From NCBI RefSeq assembly GCF_030732845.1, contig NZ_JASHKA010000004.1, forward strand, positions 62,001 through 126,000: a DNA stretch of 64,000 nucleotides. The letters are read 5' to 3'. The position numbers and the translations under genes were made by a program. The notes below the pieces were generated by a model. That model ran no database searches. It worked only from the letters and a program-made list of their open reading frames with translations, and was not told the DNA's origin. Of the stretch, positions 17,551-27,116 are shown piece after piece (position 1 is the stretch's first letter; each line of letters starts with the position of its first letter). This DNA comes from Roseibium sp. MMSF_3544. Its GTDB lineage: Bacteria; Pseudomonadota; Alphaproteobacteria; Rhizobiales; Stappiaceae.

Positions 17551-18897
17551 ATGAGGCTGCACAAAAGAGCAAAGCCTTTGGGAATAGCGAAATTGGTCGG
17601 CCTGCTGACGGCCTTTATGCTGCCTCTGGGATCTGCAGAGGCTGCGAGCTGTTCTGCGCTGAAGTCCGAGCTGCGGCAATTGCAATCCGGTTCCAGCGCT
17701 CAATCACCTGCAGCGAAAAAGTGGACAGCTCAAAAGCGCAAGCAGGAAAAGGCAATCTCCGCAGCGTCGCGCGACGCGCGGCATTTCGGCTGCTCAAGCG
17801 CCTCTTCTTCAAAATGTCAGCAGCTCAACAACAAGATCAAACGGATGAAGGCCAATCTGTCTGCGATCGAGAGGCAACTGGCAAAATCCGGCGGCGCATC
17901 TTCCAAGAATACGAAGAGGCTGCGTCAGGTTCGTGCCGCGATAGAGAGGCAGAACTGCAACGCGCCTGTCAAAACCCGGCAGGCGAACTCCACGAAAGCG
18001 AAAGACACCGAAAAACCGAAGTCCTTGCTCTCCCGTTTGTTCAATCAGAACGAGCGGGTGCAACGGACGGCCGTCACGCCGGGCGATCAGGAAATTGCGA
18101 CCGTGCGCTCGCGACGGAAATCCGCGACGAGCCGTCCGCGCCTTCCGGCAGGCGGTGCTTTCCGCACGTTGTGCGTACGCACGTGCGACGGCTATTTCTT
18201 CCCCGTCAGCTTCTCGACAGGCAAAAGCCAGTTCGTCAACGACGAGGCACGCTGCTCCGAAATCTGTCCCGCAGCGCCGACCGAGCTTTACGTTTATCGC
18301 AATCCCGGCGGTGATCAGTCACAGATGACGTCTCTTGCCGGAACGCCTTATGCCGACCAGCCTTTTGCCTTCCGCTACAAAACCGAATTTGTCGAAGGCT
18401 GCAGCTGCCGCGACACCAAGCAATCGCAGCGTCCTTCCGCCTGGTCTGAAGTCAGCGCATCCTCAAATAGCAAGGTGATGTTCGCCGACATAAGTGCCGG
18501 ACTGCCGCGCCGGTCGCTCCAACCGAGCCGCGGCGGCACGTTCGAGGACGAACGGTCAACGCCCTCGCCGCTTTCAAGACTTGCGCTCAACAAGGCACAA
18601 TTGCCGCTCTATGAAGACCCGGGCACGCTTTTCAATCTCGAAAAGGGTTTTGACGTGACGACAGTCCTGGCAGTTGCGGCCAGCCGTGACGAGGACGCGA
18701 CCCGTCAAGTCGCGGCGAATGAAACCATGGTCGACGGGTTACCGCTGCTCTCCATCCGCTCCGACGAGCAGGATGGCGCGATTGAAGAAGGGCCTGGCTC
18801 ACCGGTGTTCAAGACCGAAGATGCAGGATTTCGGCCGGCGCCGGAACGCTCGTCTCCCGTCAGGGTAGTCGGTCCAGAATATTTTGTCGCCCAATAA
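17551..18897 (+). CDS. DUF2865 secreted protein
   Basis: A 448-residue protein of unknown function, typical of Hyphomicrobiales. It starts with a Sec signal peptide (about 1-33, [16 protein letters not shown]), then a Gln/Lys/Ser-rich coiled region (about 35-150) with scattered cysteines. The DUF2865 core (about 205-295) is recognised by [43 protein letters not shown] and FVEGCSCRD, with six cysteines likely paired in the periplasm. The last about 130 residues are low-complexity. Its 3' end overlaps the 3' end of the convergent gltX by 38 bp. Confidence 0.85.
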   Translation: MRLHKRAKPLGIAKLVGLLTAFMLPLGSAEAASCSALKSELRQLQSGSSAQSPAAKKWTAQKRKQEKAISAASRDARHFGCSSASSSKCQQLNNKIKRMKANLSAIERQLAKSGGASSKNTKRLRQVRAAIERQNCNAPVKTRQANSTKAKDTEKPKSLLSRLFNQNERVQRTAVTPGDQEIATVRSRRKSATSRPRLPAGGAFRTLCVRTCDGYFFPVSFSTGKSQFVNDEARCSEICPAAPTELYVYRNPGGDQSQMTSLAGTPYADQPFAFRYKTEFVEGCSCRDTKQSQRPSAWSEVSASSNSKVMFADISAGLPRRSLQPSRGGTFEDERSTPSPLSRLALNKAQLPLYEDPGTLFNLEKGFDVTTVLAVAASRDEDATRQVAANETMVDGLPLLSIRSDEQDGAIEEGPGSPVFKTEDAGFRPAPERSSPVRVVGPEYFVAQ

Positions 18898-20221
18898 GGG
18901 GCAGCATCGCCTTCATATCCGGTCCATGATCCATACCGGTGAGAACACGCCTGAGCGGCATGAACAAGGCGCGCCCCTTGCGCCCCGTCTCCGATTTCAA
19001 CGCGGACGTCCAGGCGCCCCATGTGTCCTCGTTCACGTCGCCGTCCGGTAACAGGTCCTTGGCACCAGCGACGAATTCACGGTCTTCGTCTTCGATGCGG
19101 GAAGCGACCGGACCCGTCACGATTTGCCAGTAATTCAAGGCATCGTTCACCGTTTCACAGTTGCCGCGAACCGTTTCCCAAAAGTCAGCATTGCCGCCGA
19201 CACCAAGGGTGGTGAGGCGCTCTCTCACCGCTTCGAACGGCAATTCGTGAACCAAACGGGCATTGAGGCTTTTCAGCTCCTCCGGATCGAATTTCGCAGA
19301 AGATCTGGAAACATTGGAGAGGTCGAATTTTTCGATCAGTGCATCCATGTCTGCCAGAGGTTCGACGGCCTGACTGGTGCCGGTCAAAACGGCAAGCGAG
19401 GCAACCGACATCGGCTCCAGTCCAGCTTCGCGCAGGGACCCGATGGAAAGCGCGCCCTTGCGCTTGGAAAGTCCCTCGCCATCTCGCGTGGTCAGGAGAT
19501 TATGGTGGCCGAAGACTGGTGCCGGAGCGCCCAACGCCTGGAAAATGGCGATTTGGACTCCGGTGTTCGCCACATGATCTTCGCCGCGAATGACGTGCGA
19601 AACGCCCATATCGATGTCGTCGACGATCGATGGCAGCGTGTAGAGGTAGGTTCCATCCGCCCGGATCAGAACCGGATCGGACAGGGAGGCAAGATCGACA
19701 GACTGGTCACCCCGGCAAAGGTCGTTCCAGGATATATCGGTCCGCCGTGTCGAAAACGGATCCCCGTCGTGATTTGGCAGGACAAAACGCCAGTGGGGCT
19801 GTCGGCCCTCTTCTTCGAACGCGGCCCGCTCGTCCGCCGTCTGCTTCAGGCCGGCGCGGTCATAAACGGGGGGCCTTCCGAGCGCGCGCTGACGAGACCG
19901 GCGCCGCTCGAGCTCCTCCGGGGTCTCATAACAGGGGTAAAGAAGTCCCGCGTCCTTCAGTTTTTGTGCCGCTTCGTCATAGCTCGCGACGCGTTCTGAC
20001 TGACGCTCGATCTGATCGGGCTCGATACCCAGCCAGCGAAGATCCTGTTCGATCGACTCGGCATATTCTTGCTTTGAACGTTCAAGATCCGTGTCGTCGA
20101 AACGCAGGATGAATCGCCCTCCCTCCTTCCTGGCGAAAAGCCAGTTGAAGAGTGCGGGCCGGCTGTTGCCGATGTGAATGTGGCCTGTCGGCGATGGTGC
20201 AAAGCGTACAGTAACAGTCAT
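18860..20221 (-). CDS. gltX: Glutamyl-tRNA synthetase (short GltX paralogue type)
   Basis: Charges tRNA-Glu (and in many Alphaproteobacteria one of two copies also handles tRNA-Gln). The 453-residue class I enzyme has [25 protein letters not shown] (HIGH motif as HIGN), the glutamate-binding [14 protein letters not shown] and the KMSKS-equivalent GEGLSKRKG. The C-terminal anticodon domain is helical and compact. Whether it is the discriminating or the non-discriminating copy cannot be judged without the second paralogue, which is outside the window. Confidence 0.93.
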   Translation of the reverse strand: MTVTVRFAPSPTGHIHIGNSRPALFNWLFARKEGGRFILRFDDTDLERSKQEYAESIEQDLRWLGIEPDQIERQSERVASYDEAAQKLKDAGLLYPCYETPEELERRRSRQRALGRPPVYDRAGLKQTADERAAFEEEGRQPHWRFVLPNHDGDPFSTRRTDISWNDLCRGDQSVDLASLSDPVLIRADGTYLYTLPSIVDDIDMGVSHVIRGEDHVANTGVQIAIFQALGAPAPVFGHHNLLTTRDGEGLSKRKGALSIGSLREAGLEPMSVASLAVLTGTSQAVEPLADMDALIEKFDLSNVSRSSAKFDPEELKSLNARLVHELPFEAVRERLTTLGVGGNADFWETVRGNCETVNDALNYWQIVTGPVASRIEDEDREFVAGAKDLLPDGDVNEDTWGAWTSALKSETGRKGRALFMPLRRVLTGMDHGPDMKAMLPLIGRQNILDRLP

Positions 20222-20578
20222 GGCGCCTCAGTTAGCTGCTGTGGCGAAGCGCGGCAAGACATAACTGGGTGCAGGCACAAAAAAGAAGGTGCCACGTTTC
20301 GCGCCACCAGTCGGCTCAGCCGACACGATCAGTTCCCGGCGCCAAATCGGATTTTACATCCCGACCTGAAGCAGAATTGCGAATTGCCAAGATATAAAAC
20401 AACCTTATTCACAAACTCAGGTTGCATCACCTAGAGTACTTGATCGTATATACTCCAACGATATAAGTATTAAATGCGAGATTTTTTTAGTCTTTTCCAC
20501 TTGAGCAATTGAATGACAGACACGGTGCAAACGCTCAAAACTTAAGAGGCACATGGTAATATTGAGGACTGACTGGCA
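20222..20578. other. AT-rich intergenic region before the orphan membrane gene
   Basis: 357 bp. The first half contains broken GC-rich palindromes (GGTGCCACG..., GTCGGCTCAGCCGAC at 20311-20325, a perfect 6-bp stem). The second half is strongly AT-rich. No gene is visible here. Confidence 0.5.
20440..20467 (+). promoter_or_regulatory. Candidate promoter of the orphan membrane gene
   Basis: TTGATC (20440-20445) and TATAAG (20462-20467) are separated by 16 bp in an AT-rich tract, about 110 bp before the ATG. Both hexamers match the sigma-70 consensus well, but alphaproteobacterial promoters are loosely conserved. Confidence 0.45.
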
Positions 20579-22729
20579 ATGACCACCACCTTCATTATCT
20601 CATCAATTATTACTTTTCTTGCCATGATAACGATCATTACGATCGACGAACGAACCATAAATATTCAAGGCAAGGACCACAGACAACTATTCGACAACAA
20701 GTACATCAAAGCGGTCGTTCGCGCCGACATACTAATCGCACTTGTGTTCATTTTCTTCCTGATGCTCTTTGGTGTCGCGATCCTGCTCAGCGTCACAGGA
20801 ATTCTGCCGAGTTATAATCACCTTTATCGTTGGCATGAATTTCTGACATCGGCGATCGTCTCCAAACTCATCCTCGGGATTGTGTTTGGCGGCTTGCTCG
20901 CGGTCTGGGTCGCCAAGAACTACCGAAGACCCGCAGAATCGAAGCTGACACTTCTTGAAAAGATAGAAGGTGTCGCCCTTGTGTTTTTACTGATCGCAGG
21001 GATGACCACCGCCTCGCTGGATGAACTGTTGCGATCAGTGAGCCTCAACGACGGCAAGGTCAACTTCCAGCTTGCGCAACCGGCTTCCAGACAATCAAGC
21101 GGTCAGGAAGCGCAGTCCGTGAATACCAACAAGAACGACAATGGAGGCAACAAGGAATCCTTCTTCCTCGGCGGGTTTGGGCCGATCAAAGGCATGATCT
21201 CAACGATGAAAAGGGACTATGGATACATTAAAGCCCATAACCCAGGCCTTGCAGACGTACTGGCAACGCATGAAGCGGAAAGTGGCTTCAGCGCCACAAA
21301 TGACATCCGTCCCCCCTTGCCGGTCACGACCGTTGCCGCTGTCGGAATTGGCGCCGATCCTCAACCGGATCCCCAGCCTGTCGACCCGAAACTTGAAGCT
21401 ATCCTGAACCACGGTCGCATGACGCAAAACTTCGAGACCTCATTCAAAGCGTTCTTCGAATGTATTGCAGGCTCCCTGGAAAGGACGGCAGACCGCCGCT
21501 ACCTCTTCAATCAGATCGCGGAGTTTCGCCCGCTCATTGGCGCGCTCTACCTCAATCTGATCGAACTGGAAAAACTGGAAGGTGAAGACCTTTCTCAAGC
21601 AGATGGCCTGAGGAAACAGGAAATACAGAAACGTATCGCGGACGTTGTCGCCGAGTTCAACAATCTGGATGCAAATTCCGTCAGCGCGATTGCCAGCGCC
21701 TTCGCCGAAATCAAGACATTTGGGGCAGATTACCATGGCGTTGCGGTGTGTTCGGATCTTCAGATCGAGGATATCAATCTGCCGGACGATCTGGAACTCG
21801 CCTCCGTTTCGCTCAGGCCCTACCTCGCGACGATCTACGCATCTCTCTTGTACATGGACAACCAGAAGCTGGCCGCGATCCGCGCCCTGAACGAGGATGT
21901 CGAGAAATTCAAGAAACGGTTCAGGGGTGTCACCGTCTCCGATGCAGAATTCTGGTACCTGCAAAGAGCCCTCTTCGACGTGATTTTCATGGTGGAGGAT
22001 TTCTTCATTACCGAGACCCAGTCTCCGCCTCCCGATATCCTGGAAGCCCACTTGAAGAACCTCAAATTCTACAGCAACTTGATCAGACAAATTGATCGCC
22101 GGATTCCGCACGAAGAACTGTACGGCAATCACGTCGTCGGCAGCTCCGAAACGCTGGTAGAGACGCGATTTAACCGTGATCCGGGGTTCTCATTTGCCTG
22201 CCCCGACGACGTGGCGGACAAGGACGCGCTCGGGTATGACGGTGGATATTTGTCCCTGAGGCAAGCCGGAACGTTCAGTTACCTCTATTACACCATTCAG
22301 TCCATTTACGTGCAGCGCGCGCTTAGTCATCCTGACTTCAACGATCTTTTCGGAAAAGACGCCGGACATCTGGCTGAGGTGATCGCCAATATCGATCTGA
22401 ACTGCTCGATAGAAATCCTGGATCACCCTGAGATCATCGTGCGCCAACAAAGAGCTTCGTTCCTTCACATCTATGCTCTTTATGTGGAGCATCTCACGGA
22501 GGCAAAACGCAATATCTCTACAAATCATGTTGCCTGGCTTCGCGACAGGCTGGACCTCATCGACAATGCCGCGACGCTTGCGCTTGAAGTTCTGGCGCGG
22601 AACGAAGCCACGCAGCAAAATCGTGACGAATTGCGTAACTTCAAGCTTGATAGCGTTCAGGCTGAGCTGAGATACAATCTGCGTTCACTGCTTCGGAGAA
22701 ACCAAAGCAAAATGAACCGCATCCAATAA
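20579..22729 (+). CDS. Orphan multi-pass membrane protein with large helical C-terminal domain
   Basis: 716 residues; I do not recognise a family. Four hydrophobic segments are visible at about 4-22, 50-75, 93-112 and 130-147, followed by a low-complexity linker (about 160-200, Gln/Asn/Ser-rich) and then about 480 residues of mainly helical soluble sequence, probably on one side of the membrane. The soluble part contains only a few cysteines and no motif I can assign (no ATPase, protease, kinase or HTH signature). Base composition looks less GC-rich than its neighbours and the upstream region is AT-rich, which may indicate acquisition by transfer. The gene is monocistronic. The ATG is the first in frame; GAGG lies about 14 nt upstream. 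Confidence 0.7.
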   Translation: MTTTFIISSIITFLAMITIITIDERTINIQGKDHRQLFDNKYIKAVVRADILIALVFIFFLMLFGVAILLSVTGILPSYNHLYRWHEFLTSAIVSKLILGIVFGGLLAVWVAKNYRRPAESKLTLLEKIEGVALVFLLIAGMTTASLDELLRSVSLNDGKVNFQLAQPASRQSSGQEAQSVNTNKNDNGGNKESFFLGGFGPIKGMISTMKRDYGYIKAHNPGLADVLATHEAESGFSATNDIRPPLPVTTVAAVGIGADPQPDPQPVDPKLEAILNHGRMTQNFETSFKAFFECIAGSLERTADRRYLFNQIAEFRPLIGALYLNLIELEKLEGEDLSQADGLRKQEIQKRIADVVAEFNNLDANSVSAIASAFAEIKTFGADYHGVAVCSDLQIEDINLPDDLELASVSLRPYLATIYASLLYMDNQKLAAIRALNEDVEKFKKRFRGVTVSDAEFWYLQRALFDVIFMVEDFFITETQSPPPDILEAHLKNLKFYSNLIRQIDRRIPHEELYGNHVVGSSETLVETRFNRDPGFSFACPDDVADKDALGYDGGYLSLRQAGTFSYLYYTIQSIYVQRALSHPDFNDLFGKDAGHLAEVIANIDLNCSIEILDHPEIIVRQQRASFLHIYALYVEHLTEAKRNISTNHVAWLRDRLDLIDNAATLALEVLARNEATQQNRDELRNFKLDSVQAELRYNLRSLLRRNQSKMNRIQ

Positions 22730-22745
22730 GAATGCGATTTCAAAC

Positions 22746-22761
22746 ATTTACACGAATGTAA
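22746..22761. repeat. Small palindrome after the orphan gene
   Basis: TTTACA CGAA TGTAAA forms a perfect 6-bp stem with a 4-nt loop, 17 bp after the stop codon. It is AT-rich and without a T-run, so it is a poor terminator; an operator is possible. Confidence 0.35.
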
Positions 22762-22772
22762 AGTATGCCGGG

Positions 22773-22877
22773 TTACGGCTGCGGCAGATACGGGGTGGCC
22801 TGAGCCACAGCACTTGCAAACTGCAACGCCGCCAGCATGACCCCAACATATGATATATTTCTAATCATACTTTTCAT
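22773..22877 (-). CDS. Possible 34-residue secreted peptide
   Basis: A minus-strand frame reads MKSMIRNISYVGVMLAAL, then a hydrophobic stretch and a signal-peptidase-like AVAQA site followed by only TPYLPQP before TAA. Starts at 22877, 22868 or 22883 are possible; GGAG is correctly spaced for 22868. Almost the whole product is a signal peptide, so it could be a tiny secreted peptide, the start of a truncated gene, or chance. Confidence 0.35.
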   Translation of the reverse strand: MKSMIRNISYVGVMLAALQFASAVAQATPYLPQP

Positions 22878-23108
22878 CTCCATAGCCTCAAGATAGCTCA
22901 AAACGCGCTATTTTTCAAGTTTCGCAGCTATTCTATGCAGCTATCCTGAACCTAAGCTGAACAGGTTTGCCCGGTATTGCATTGCGCCGGAAACACTCTC
23001 CGCCAAAGGTCGTCTGTTTACCCAATATGGGCTCCCAGAGACACAAGATCAATCACATCCGGCACGGTCCCGTGCGCAACTGATCGGCAACCGGAGCGTT
23101 TGAAAGAT

Positions 23109-23136
23109 GAGACCCCAGGCTTAGAGCCGGGTCTCT
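23109..23136. terminator. Hairpin adjacent to the MITE left end
   Basis: GAGACC...GGTCTC outer arms with GGCT/AGCC inside give a stable stem-loop ending exactly where the MITE-like element begins. It may have been the original terminator downstream of the MFS gene, displaced by the insertion. A T-run is lacking. Confidence 0.4.
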
Positions 23137-23404
23137 AGGGTACGGACTCATAAATGAAGTCAATTTGGTTTGGATCGTTTTGACCAGCGGCAAGGAGCGA
23201 AAGCGCGGGAAATGTGGTTCATTTTCAAGCCTTTCGCGACGAAGCAGATGGCCAAAACGGCCAAATCCGAAGGACGGCAAAATGGCTTCACCTCGCAGCG
23301 TCAACGCGCTTGACCGGGCATAAAGCCCGCTCTTCACACGCTTCCTTGTGTGATTTCGCCATTTCTGCCGCCAAATCGGCTTCATTTATGGGTCCGTACC
23401 CTAG
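23135..23404. mobile_element. MITE-like non-autonomous element, 270 bp, flanked by CTAG
   Basis: The left end GGTACGGACTCATAAATGAAG (from 23139) and the right end read inward GGTACGGACCCATAAATGAAG (from 23400) match at 27 of the first 30 positions. Both ends are preceded by CTAG (23135-23138, 23401-23404), which fits a 4-bp target duplication of the YTAR type used by some IS5-family elements, or part of the termini. The interior has no transposase; an antisense frame inside has no recognisable product. The right CTAG supplies the TAG stop codon of the MFS gene. Confidence 0.78.
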
Positions 23405-24606
23405 TGCCTTGCATAGGCCCGCGACATCAGAGCCAGAACGGCCGTAAAGACGAGACAGTACAGGCTCATGCCCAGAACCTGCACATCGAAGGAGACGCCG
23501 ATGTCGATCAACCAGCCGACAAGGCCGGGACCTGCGGCGGACGCAAACACCATGATGGAAAAGGCGACCGCACGTATCGCACCCATGTATCGCGTCCCGT
23601 AAACCTCCGGCCAGAACGCGCCAATCAGCGTTCCGTTGAAACCATTGCCGACGCCCACCAGACCCAGAAATACGAACGCTGCAACCTGCGCATGGACATT
23701 TGCCAGGACCAGGCAACCGACGCAAAGCGGCAGCAGTGCGTAGGGCAAAAGGCGTCGCGCCGAAAACCGGTCAATGAGAGGACCGACGATCAGTGAGGCC
23801 CCCACAACGCCGCTTGCCATAAATAGGAAGGCACTTGCAAAAACTTCCAGAGACCAGCCGCGCAGTTCTACGAGGTAAACCTGATGGAACAGAACCGCGG
23901 TACCAACGAAGGCCGGCGCATTCACGCCCATCGAAACCAGCCAGAACCTCGGATCCCGCAAGACTTCGCCGCGGGTCCACTGCTTTCCCCCGATGCTTGC
24001 GGACGCGACTTCCGCTGCCGAGGGAATGCGATCCTTTGCAAGAAGCACAAAAAGCACCGGCATGGCAGCCAGAACTAGGATCAGCGCAGACAGGGTCCAG
24101 GCACCGCGCCATCCGATTGCAGCGCTCAAGATGACAAAGCAGAGTGGAAAGAGCGCTTCGGCTGTCGGAAACCCGAGCATTGCGATCGACACCGCCCGGC
24201 CCCTTTGCGCGGAGAACCAGCGTCCCGCCGCGGTGATCGCGGTATGTGTCATCATGCCCTGGCCGCACAGGCGCAGTCCGAAGAACGAAAGCGCCACCAT
24301 CCACACAGCAAAGGCATTGGCCAGGACAAGGCAGAAAAGGGCAAATCCGGCGATCACGACCATGGCGATCTTCTGGACGGGGAAATGATCCAGGCTTTTT
24401 CCGACATATGGCAGCGCCAGCGCACTCCCAAGGGTCGCCAGCATGTAAAGAAGACCAAGATCGCCGTGGCTCAAGCCGAATTCTGCGCGCAAATCACCGG
24501 CGGACAGCGAAATGAAGAATGTCTGTCCGAAGCCGGAAAACATCGCCAGCAAATAGCTGGCCGACAGCCAGCGCGCGTTGTCGCGCAGGAAACCAAAATA
24601 AGTCAT
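23401..24606 (-). CDS. MFS transporter
   Basis: A 401-residue inner-membrane protein with about twelve hydrophobic segments in two halves. It starts YLLAMFSGFGQTFFISLSAGDLRAEFGLSHG, and GLLYMLATLGSALALPYVGKSLDHF gives the MFS loop 2-3 region. It resembles the oxalate/formate-like and NarK-like MFS carriers, but the substrate cannot be assigned. The stop codon TAG lies in the CTAG at the end of the MITE-like element, so the extreme C-terminus (SRAYARH) may have been fixed by that insertion. It is 47 bp downstream of nadE on the same strand. Confidence 0.85.
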   Translation of the reverse strand: MTYFGFLRDNARWLSASYLLAMFSGFGQTFFISLSAGDLRAEFGLSHGDLGLLYMLATLGSALALPYVGKSLDHFPVQKIAMVVIAGFALFCLVLANAFAVWMVALSFFGLRLCGQGMMTHTAITAAGRWFSAQRGRAVSIAMLGFPTAEALFPLCFVILSAAIGWRGAWTLSALILVLAAMPVLFVLLAKDRIPSAAEVASASIGGKQWTRGEVLRDPRFWLVSMGVNAPAFVGTAVLFHQVYLVELRGWSLEVFASAFLFMASGVVGASLIVGPLIDRFSARRLLPYALLPLCVGCLVLANVHAQVAAFVFLGLVGVGNGFNGTLIGAFWPEVYGTRYMGAIRAVAFSIMVFASAAGPGLVGWLIDIGVSFDVQVLGMSLYCLVFTAVLALMSRAYARH

Positions 24607-24653
24607 GTGTACGAAGCCGATTGGCAGGAAGGTGGGACGGCTCCGGACTGGTT

Positions 24654-26321
24654 TCAGCTGCGGTCCCGGAACCGGTTTGTGATTGGGTATCGGCGATCCT
24701 TGCCGAAATTCCGTTCTGTAATCTTGACGCCTGGGGGCGCCTGCCGACGCTTGTATTCGGCAATGTAAAGCAAGTGTTCGATCCTGTGAATCAAAGCTTT
24801 GTCATGGCCGCGCTTTTCGATGTCGCTAACCGACATTTCCTCTTCCACAAGGCATTCCAGAATATCATCAAGAACGTCATAAGGCGGCAGGGAATCCTGA
24901 TCAGTCTGGTTTTCGCGCAGCTCGGCAGTCGGAACCTTGGTGATGATGTTGACCGGAATCACTTCGCCTTCGGGGCCAAGCAATCCGTCCGGTTTGTGCG
25001 CGTTGCGCCAGGCTGCCAGATGATAGACCTGCGTCTTGTAGAGGTCCTTGATCGGATTATAGCCGCCATTCATGTCACCATAAAGGGTTGCGTAGCCGAC
25101 CGACATTTCCGACTTGTTCCCGGTCGTCATCACCATACGGCCGAACTTGTTGGAAACGGCCATCAAAATGACGCCGCGCGCGCGCGACTGGAGGTTTTCT
25201 TCCGTGGTGTCTTCTTCGGTGCCTGCGAAAAGACCGCTCAGCGCGGACCGGAAACCCTCTACGGGCTCGGCGATCGGCACCGTATCGTACTTGATCCCGA
25301 GCGCGGCAGCGCATTTGGCCGCGTCCTCGATGCTTTCTTCGGACGTGTAGCGGTAAGGCAGCATGATCGCATGCACCTTGTCCGCACCGAGCGCGTCAAC
25401 GGCCATGGCCGCACAGATCGCGGAATCGATCCCGCCGGAAAGACCAAGAACGACCCCAGGGAATCCATTCTTGTTGACGTAATCGCCGAGCCCAAGAACG
25501 CAGGCGCGCCAGTTGGCTTCGTCGAGATCGGGGAGTTTCACGGTGTCACCGCGCACGCAGACCCAGGTCTCACCGTCCCGCTTCCAGTCGCTGATGCCGA
25601 TCGCCGCCTCGAACTGGGGCATCTGGAAGGCGAGCGAACGGTCGGCCTGAAGTGCAAACGAGCCACCGTCAAAGACAAGTTCGTCCTGGCCGCCAAGTTG
25701 GTTGCAGTAGATCAGCGGCAAACCGGTCTGAACAACTCTTGAGACAACCACCTGAAGCCGCTCTTCAGCTCGGTTTTCCCAGTAAGGGGATCCGTTCGGC
25801 ACAAGCAGCAATTCTGCGCCGGTTTCTTCCAGGCACTCGCAAACCTCGTCGTTCCAGATGTCCTCGCAGATCGGCAGACCGATACGAACGCCGCGGAAAT
25901 CGACCGGTCCGGGCAGCGGTCCTGCCGCAAACACCCGCTTTTCGTCGAAAACACTGTAATTGGGCAGATCATACTTGTAGCGGATCGATCGCACTTCGCC
26001 CTGATCCAGCAAGACCACGGCGTTGTAGACCTCGCCGTCGTCGCCCTTCCAGGGCGTTCCGACGATGAGCGCCGGACCGCCGTCGGCGGTTTCCTGTGCA
26101 AGCGCTTGGGCGGCTTCCATGCACTGACGCACGAAGGCCGGTTTCAAAACCAGATCCTCGGGCAGGTAACCGGAGAGCATCAGCTCGGAGGACAGTACGA
26201 GATCTGCTCCGAGTTCGGCAGCCTCCTTACGTGCCTTGCGGACAAGGTCCGCATTGCCGGCAATGTCGCCTACTGTCGGATTGAGCTGAGCAACCGCCAG
26301 CCTGAATTGATCGGATATCAT
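24654..26321 (-). CDS. nadE: Glutamine-dependent NAD+ synthetase
   Basis: Converts nicotinate adenine dinucleotide to NAD, taking ammonia from glutamine. From the ATG at 26321 it is 555 residues. The N-terminal nitrilase-type glutaminase has the Glu-Lys-Cys triad in SSELMLSGYLPEDL, KYDLPNYSVFDEKRVF and GLPICEDIW. The C-terminal synthetase has the PP-loop GLSGGIDSAICAAM (about 285-298), followed by MPYRYTSEESIEDAAKCA and MTTGNKSEMSVGYATLYGDM. The frame is open 48 codons further upstream, but that extension has no family match. The response regulator gene lies 97 bp upstream on the same strand. Confidence 0.95.
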   Translation of the reverse strand: MISDQFRLAVAQLNPTVGDIAGNADLVRKARKEAAELGADLVLSSELMLSGYLPEDLVLKPAFVRQCMEAAQALAQETADGGPALIVGTPWKGDDGEVYNAVVLLDQGEVRSIRYKYDLPNYSVFDEKRVFAAGPLPGPVDFRGVRIGLPICEDIWNDEVCECLEETGAELLLVPNGSPYWENRAEERLQVVVSRVVQTGLPLIYCNQLGGQDELVFDGGSFALQADRSLAFQMPQFEAAIGISDWKRDGETWVCVRGDTVKLPDLDEANWRACVLGLGDYVNKNGFPGVVLGLSGGIDSAICAAMAVDALGADKVHAIMLPYRYTSEESIEDAAKCAAALGIKYDTVPIAEPVEGFRSALSGLFAGTEEDTTEENLQSRARGVILMAVSNKFGRMVMTTGNKSEMSVGYATLYGDMNGGYNPIKDLYKTQVYHLAAWRNAHKPDGLLGPEGEVIPVNIITKVPTAELRENQTDQDSLPPYDVLDDILECLVEEEMSVSDIEKRGHDKALIHRIEHLLYIAEYKRRQAPPGVKITERNFGKDRRYPITNRFRDRS

Positions 26322-26418
26322 GGGAGCAGCACCGGGACGTGTCGTTTCCCCCTGATGTAGCTGCAAGACCAAACGGTTGCAATCACTCAAATCGGCAAAA
26401 ACGGACACGCATCGAGCG

Positions 26419-26952
26419 CTAGAGAAGCGCGAGGCCGGTGTCGTCGTCGGGCTCCGGATCGGCACCCATGCCGGAAATGTCGGTAATGTTGAGCTTGCGG
26501 CCCGGGTTCTGATGGCCCGGTCCCATAATGCCTTTGGACCTGCCGTGCATTACCTGGCGTTCCAGGACTTCACCGATATGTTGATACAGGATCGCCGGTG
26601 AGATCGGCTTCGCCACAAAGCCGTGAACGCCGATTTTAACGGCTTCAAGGATCGTTGCCCGTTGAGCGTGAGCCGTGATGACGATTACCGGCACCGTGGA
26701 GATGACAGGATCCCTGTCACCGCGCAGAATTCGCAGGAATTCATTGCCGCCGAACGGGTTCATGACCCAATCGAGAAGAATGACATCGGGCTTCCGGTCA
26801 ACGACCAGTTCAAGCGCTTCGGCGCCATCGCTTGCCTCAAAGACAGAGCGGATGCCAAAGCCGGAAAGGACAGACCGCAGGATCGTTCGCATGTGAGGGT
26901 TGTCTTCTGCAATCAGGCAGGAAACCCTGGACAGATCCCACTTTTCGCGCAT
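26419..26952 (-). CDS. Single-domain response regulator
   Basis: A 177-residue protein with one CheY-type receiver (about 9-130): acidic pair E16-D17 in IAEDNPHMR, phosphoacceptor D61 in VILLDWVMNP, T-loop VIVITAHAQ and the KPISP lysine. A short tail of about 45 residues (acidic end GADPEPDDDTG) shows no output domain. It probably passes a signal through protein contact, as in alphaproteobacterial phosphorelays or motility control. The partner is not in the window. It is upstream of nadE on the same strand but need not be functionally linked. Confidence 0.86.
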   Translation of the reverse strand: MREKWDLSRVSCLIAEDNPHMRTILRSVLSGFGIRSVFEASDGAEALELVVDRKPDVILLDWVMNPFGGNEFLRILRGDRDPVISTVPVIVITAHAQRATILEAVKIGVHGFVAKPISPAILYQHIGEVLERQVMHGRSKGIMGPGHQNPGRKLNITDISGMGADPEPDDDTGLALL

Positions 26953-27062
26953 TTGAAATTCTCCCCGGTCGAGCGCCGCACAGACACAGGTATGGGGAGT
27001 GAGCGTTAAACGAGACTTACCCGCCGCGACGAAACTTCGTAAAATTTATCGAAAAAACCAAA

Positions 27063-27086
27063 AAAGGGCGACCCGGGCCGCCCTTT
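27063..27086 (-). terminator. Intrinsic terminator after DAHP synthase
   Basis: AAAGGGCG / CGCCCTTT forms an 8-bp stem around an 8-nt GC-rich loop, 30 bp past the DAHP synthase stop. On the minus strand it is followed by TTTGGTTTTTT. It separates DAHP synthase from the response regulator. Confidence 0.85.
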
Positions 27087-27116
27087 AAGTTAACGCGTCG
27101 TAAGCGCCTGCAATTT

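Larger units (their letters stand above)
22730..23134. other. Intergenic region between the orphan gene and the MITE
   Basis: Apart from the small palindrome, the possible 34-residue peptide and the hairpin at 23109-23136, I see no gene. A tract at 22900-22960 is AT-rich and could hold a promoter for the peptide. Confidence 0.5.

Noticed and set aside
23053..23385. 110-residue minus-strand frame inside the MITE-like element
   Set aside because: It is Arg-rich, spans both the interior and the outside of the element, and shows no transposase motif.
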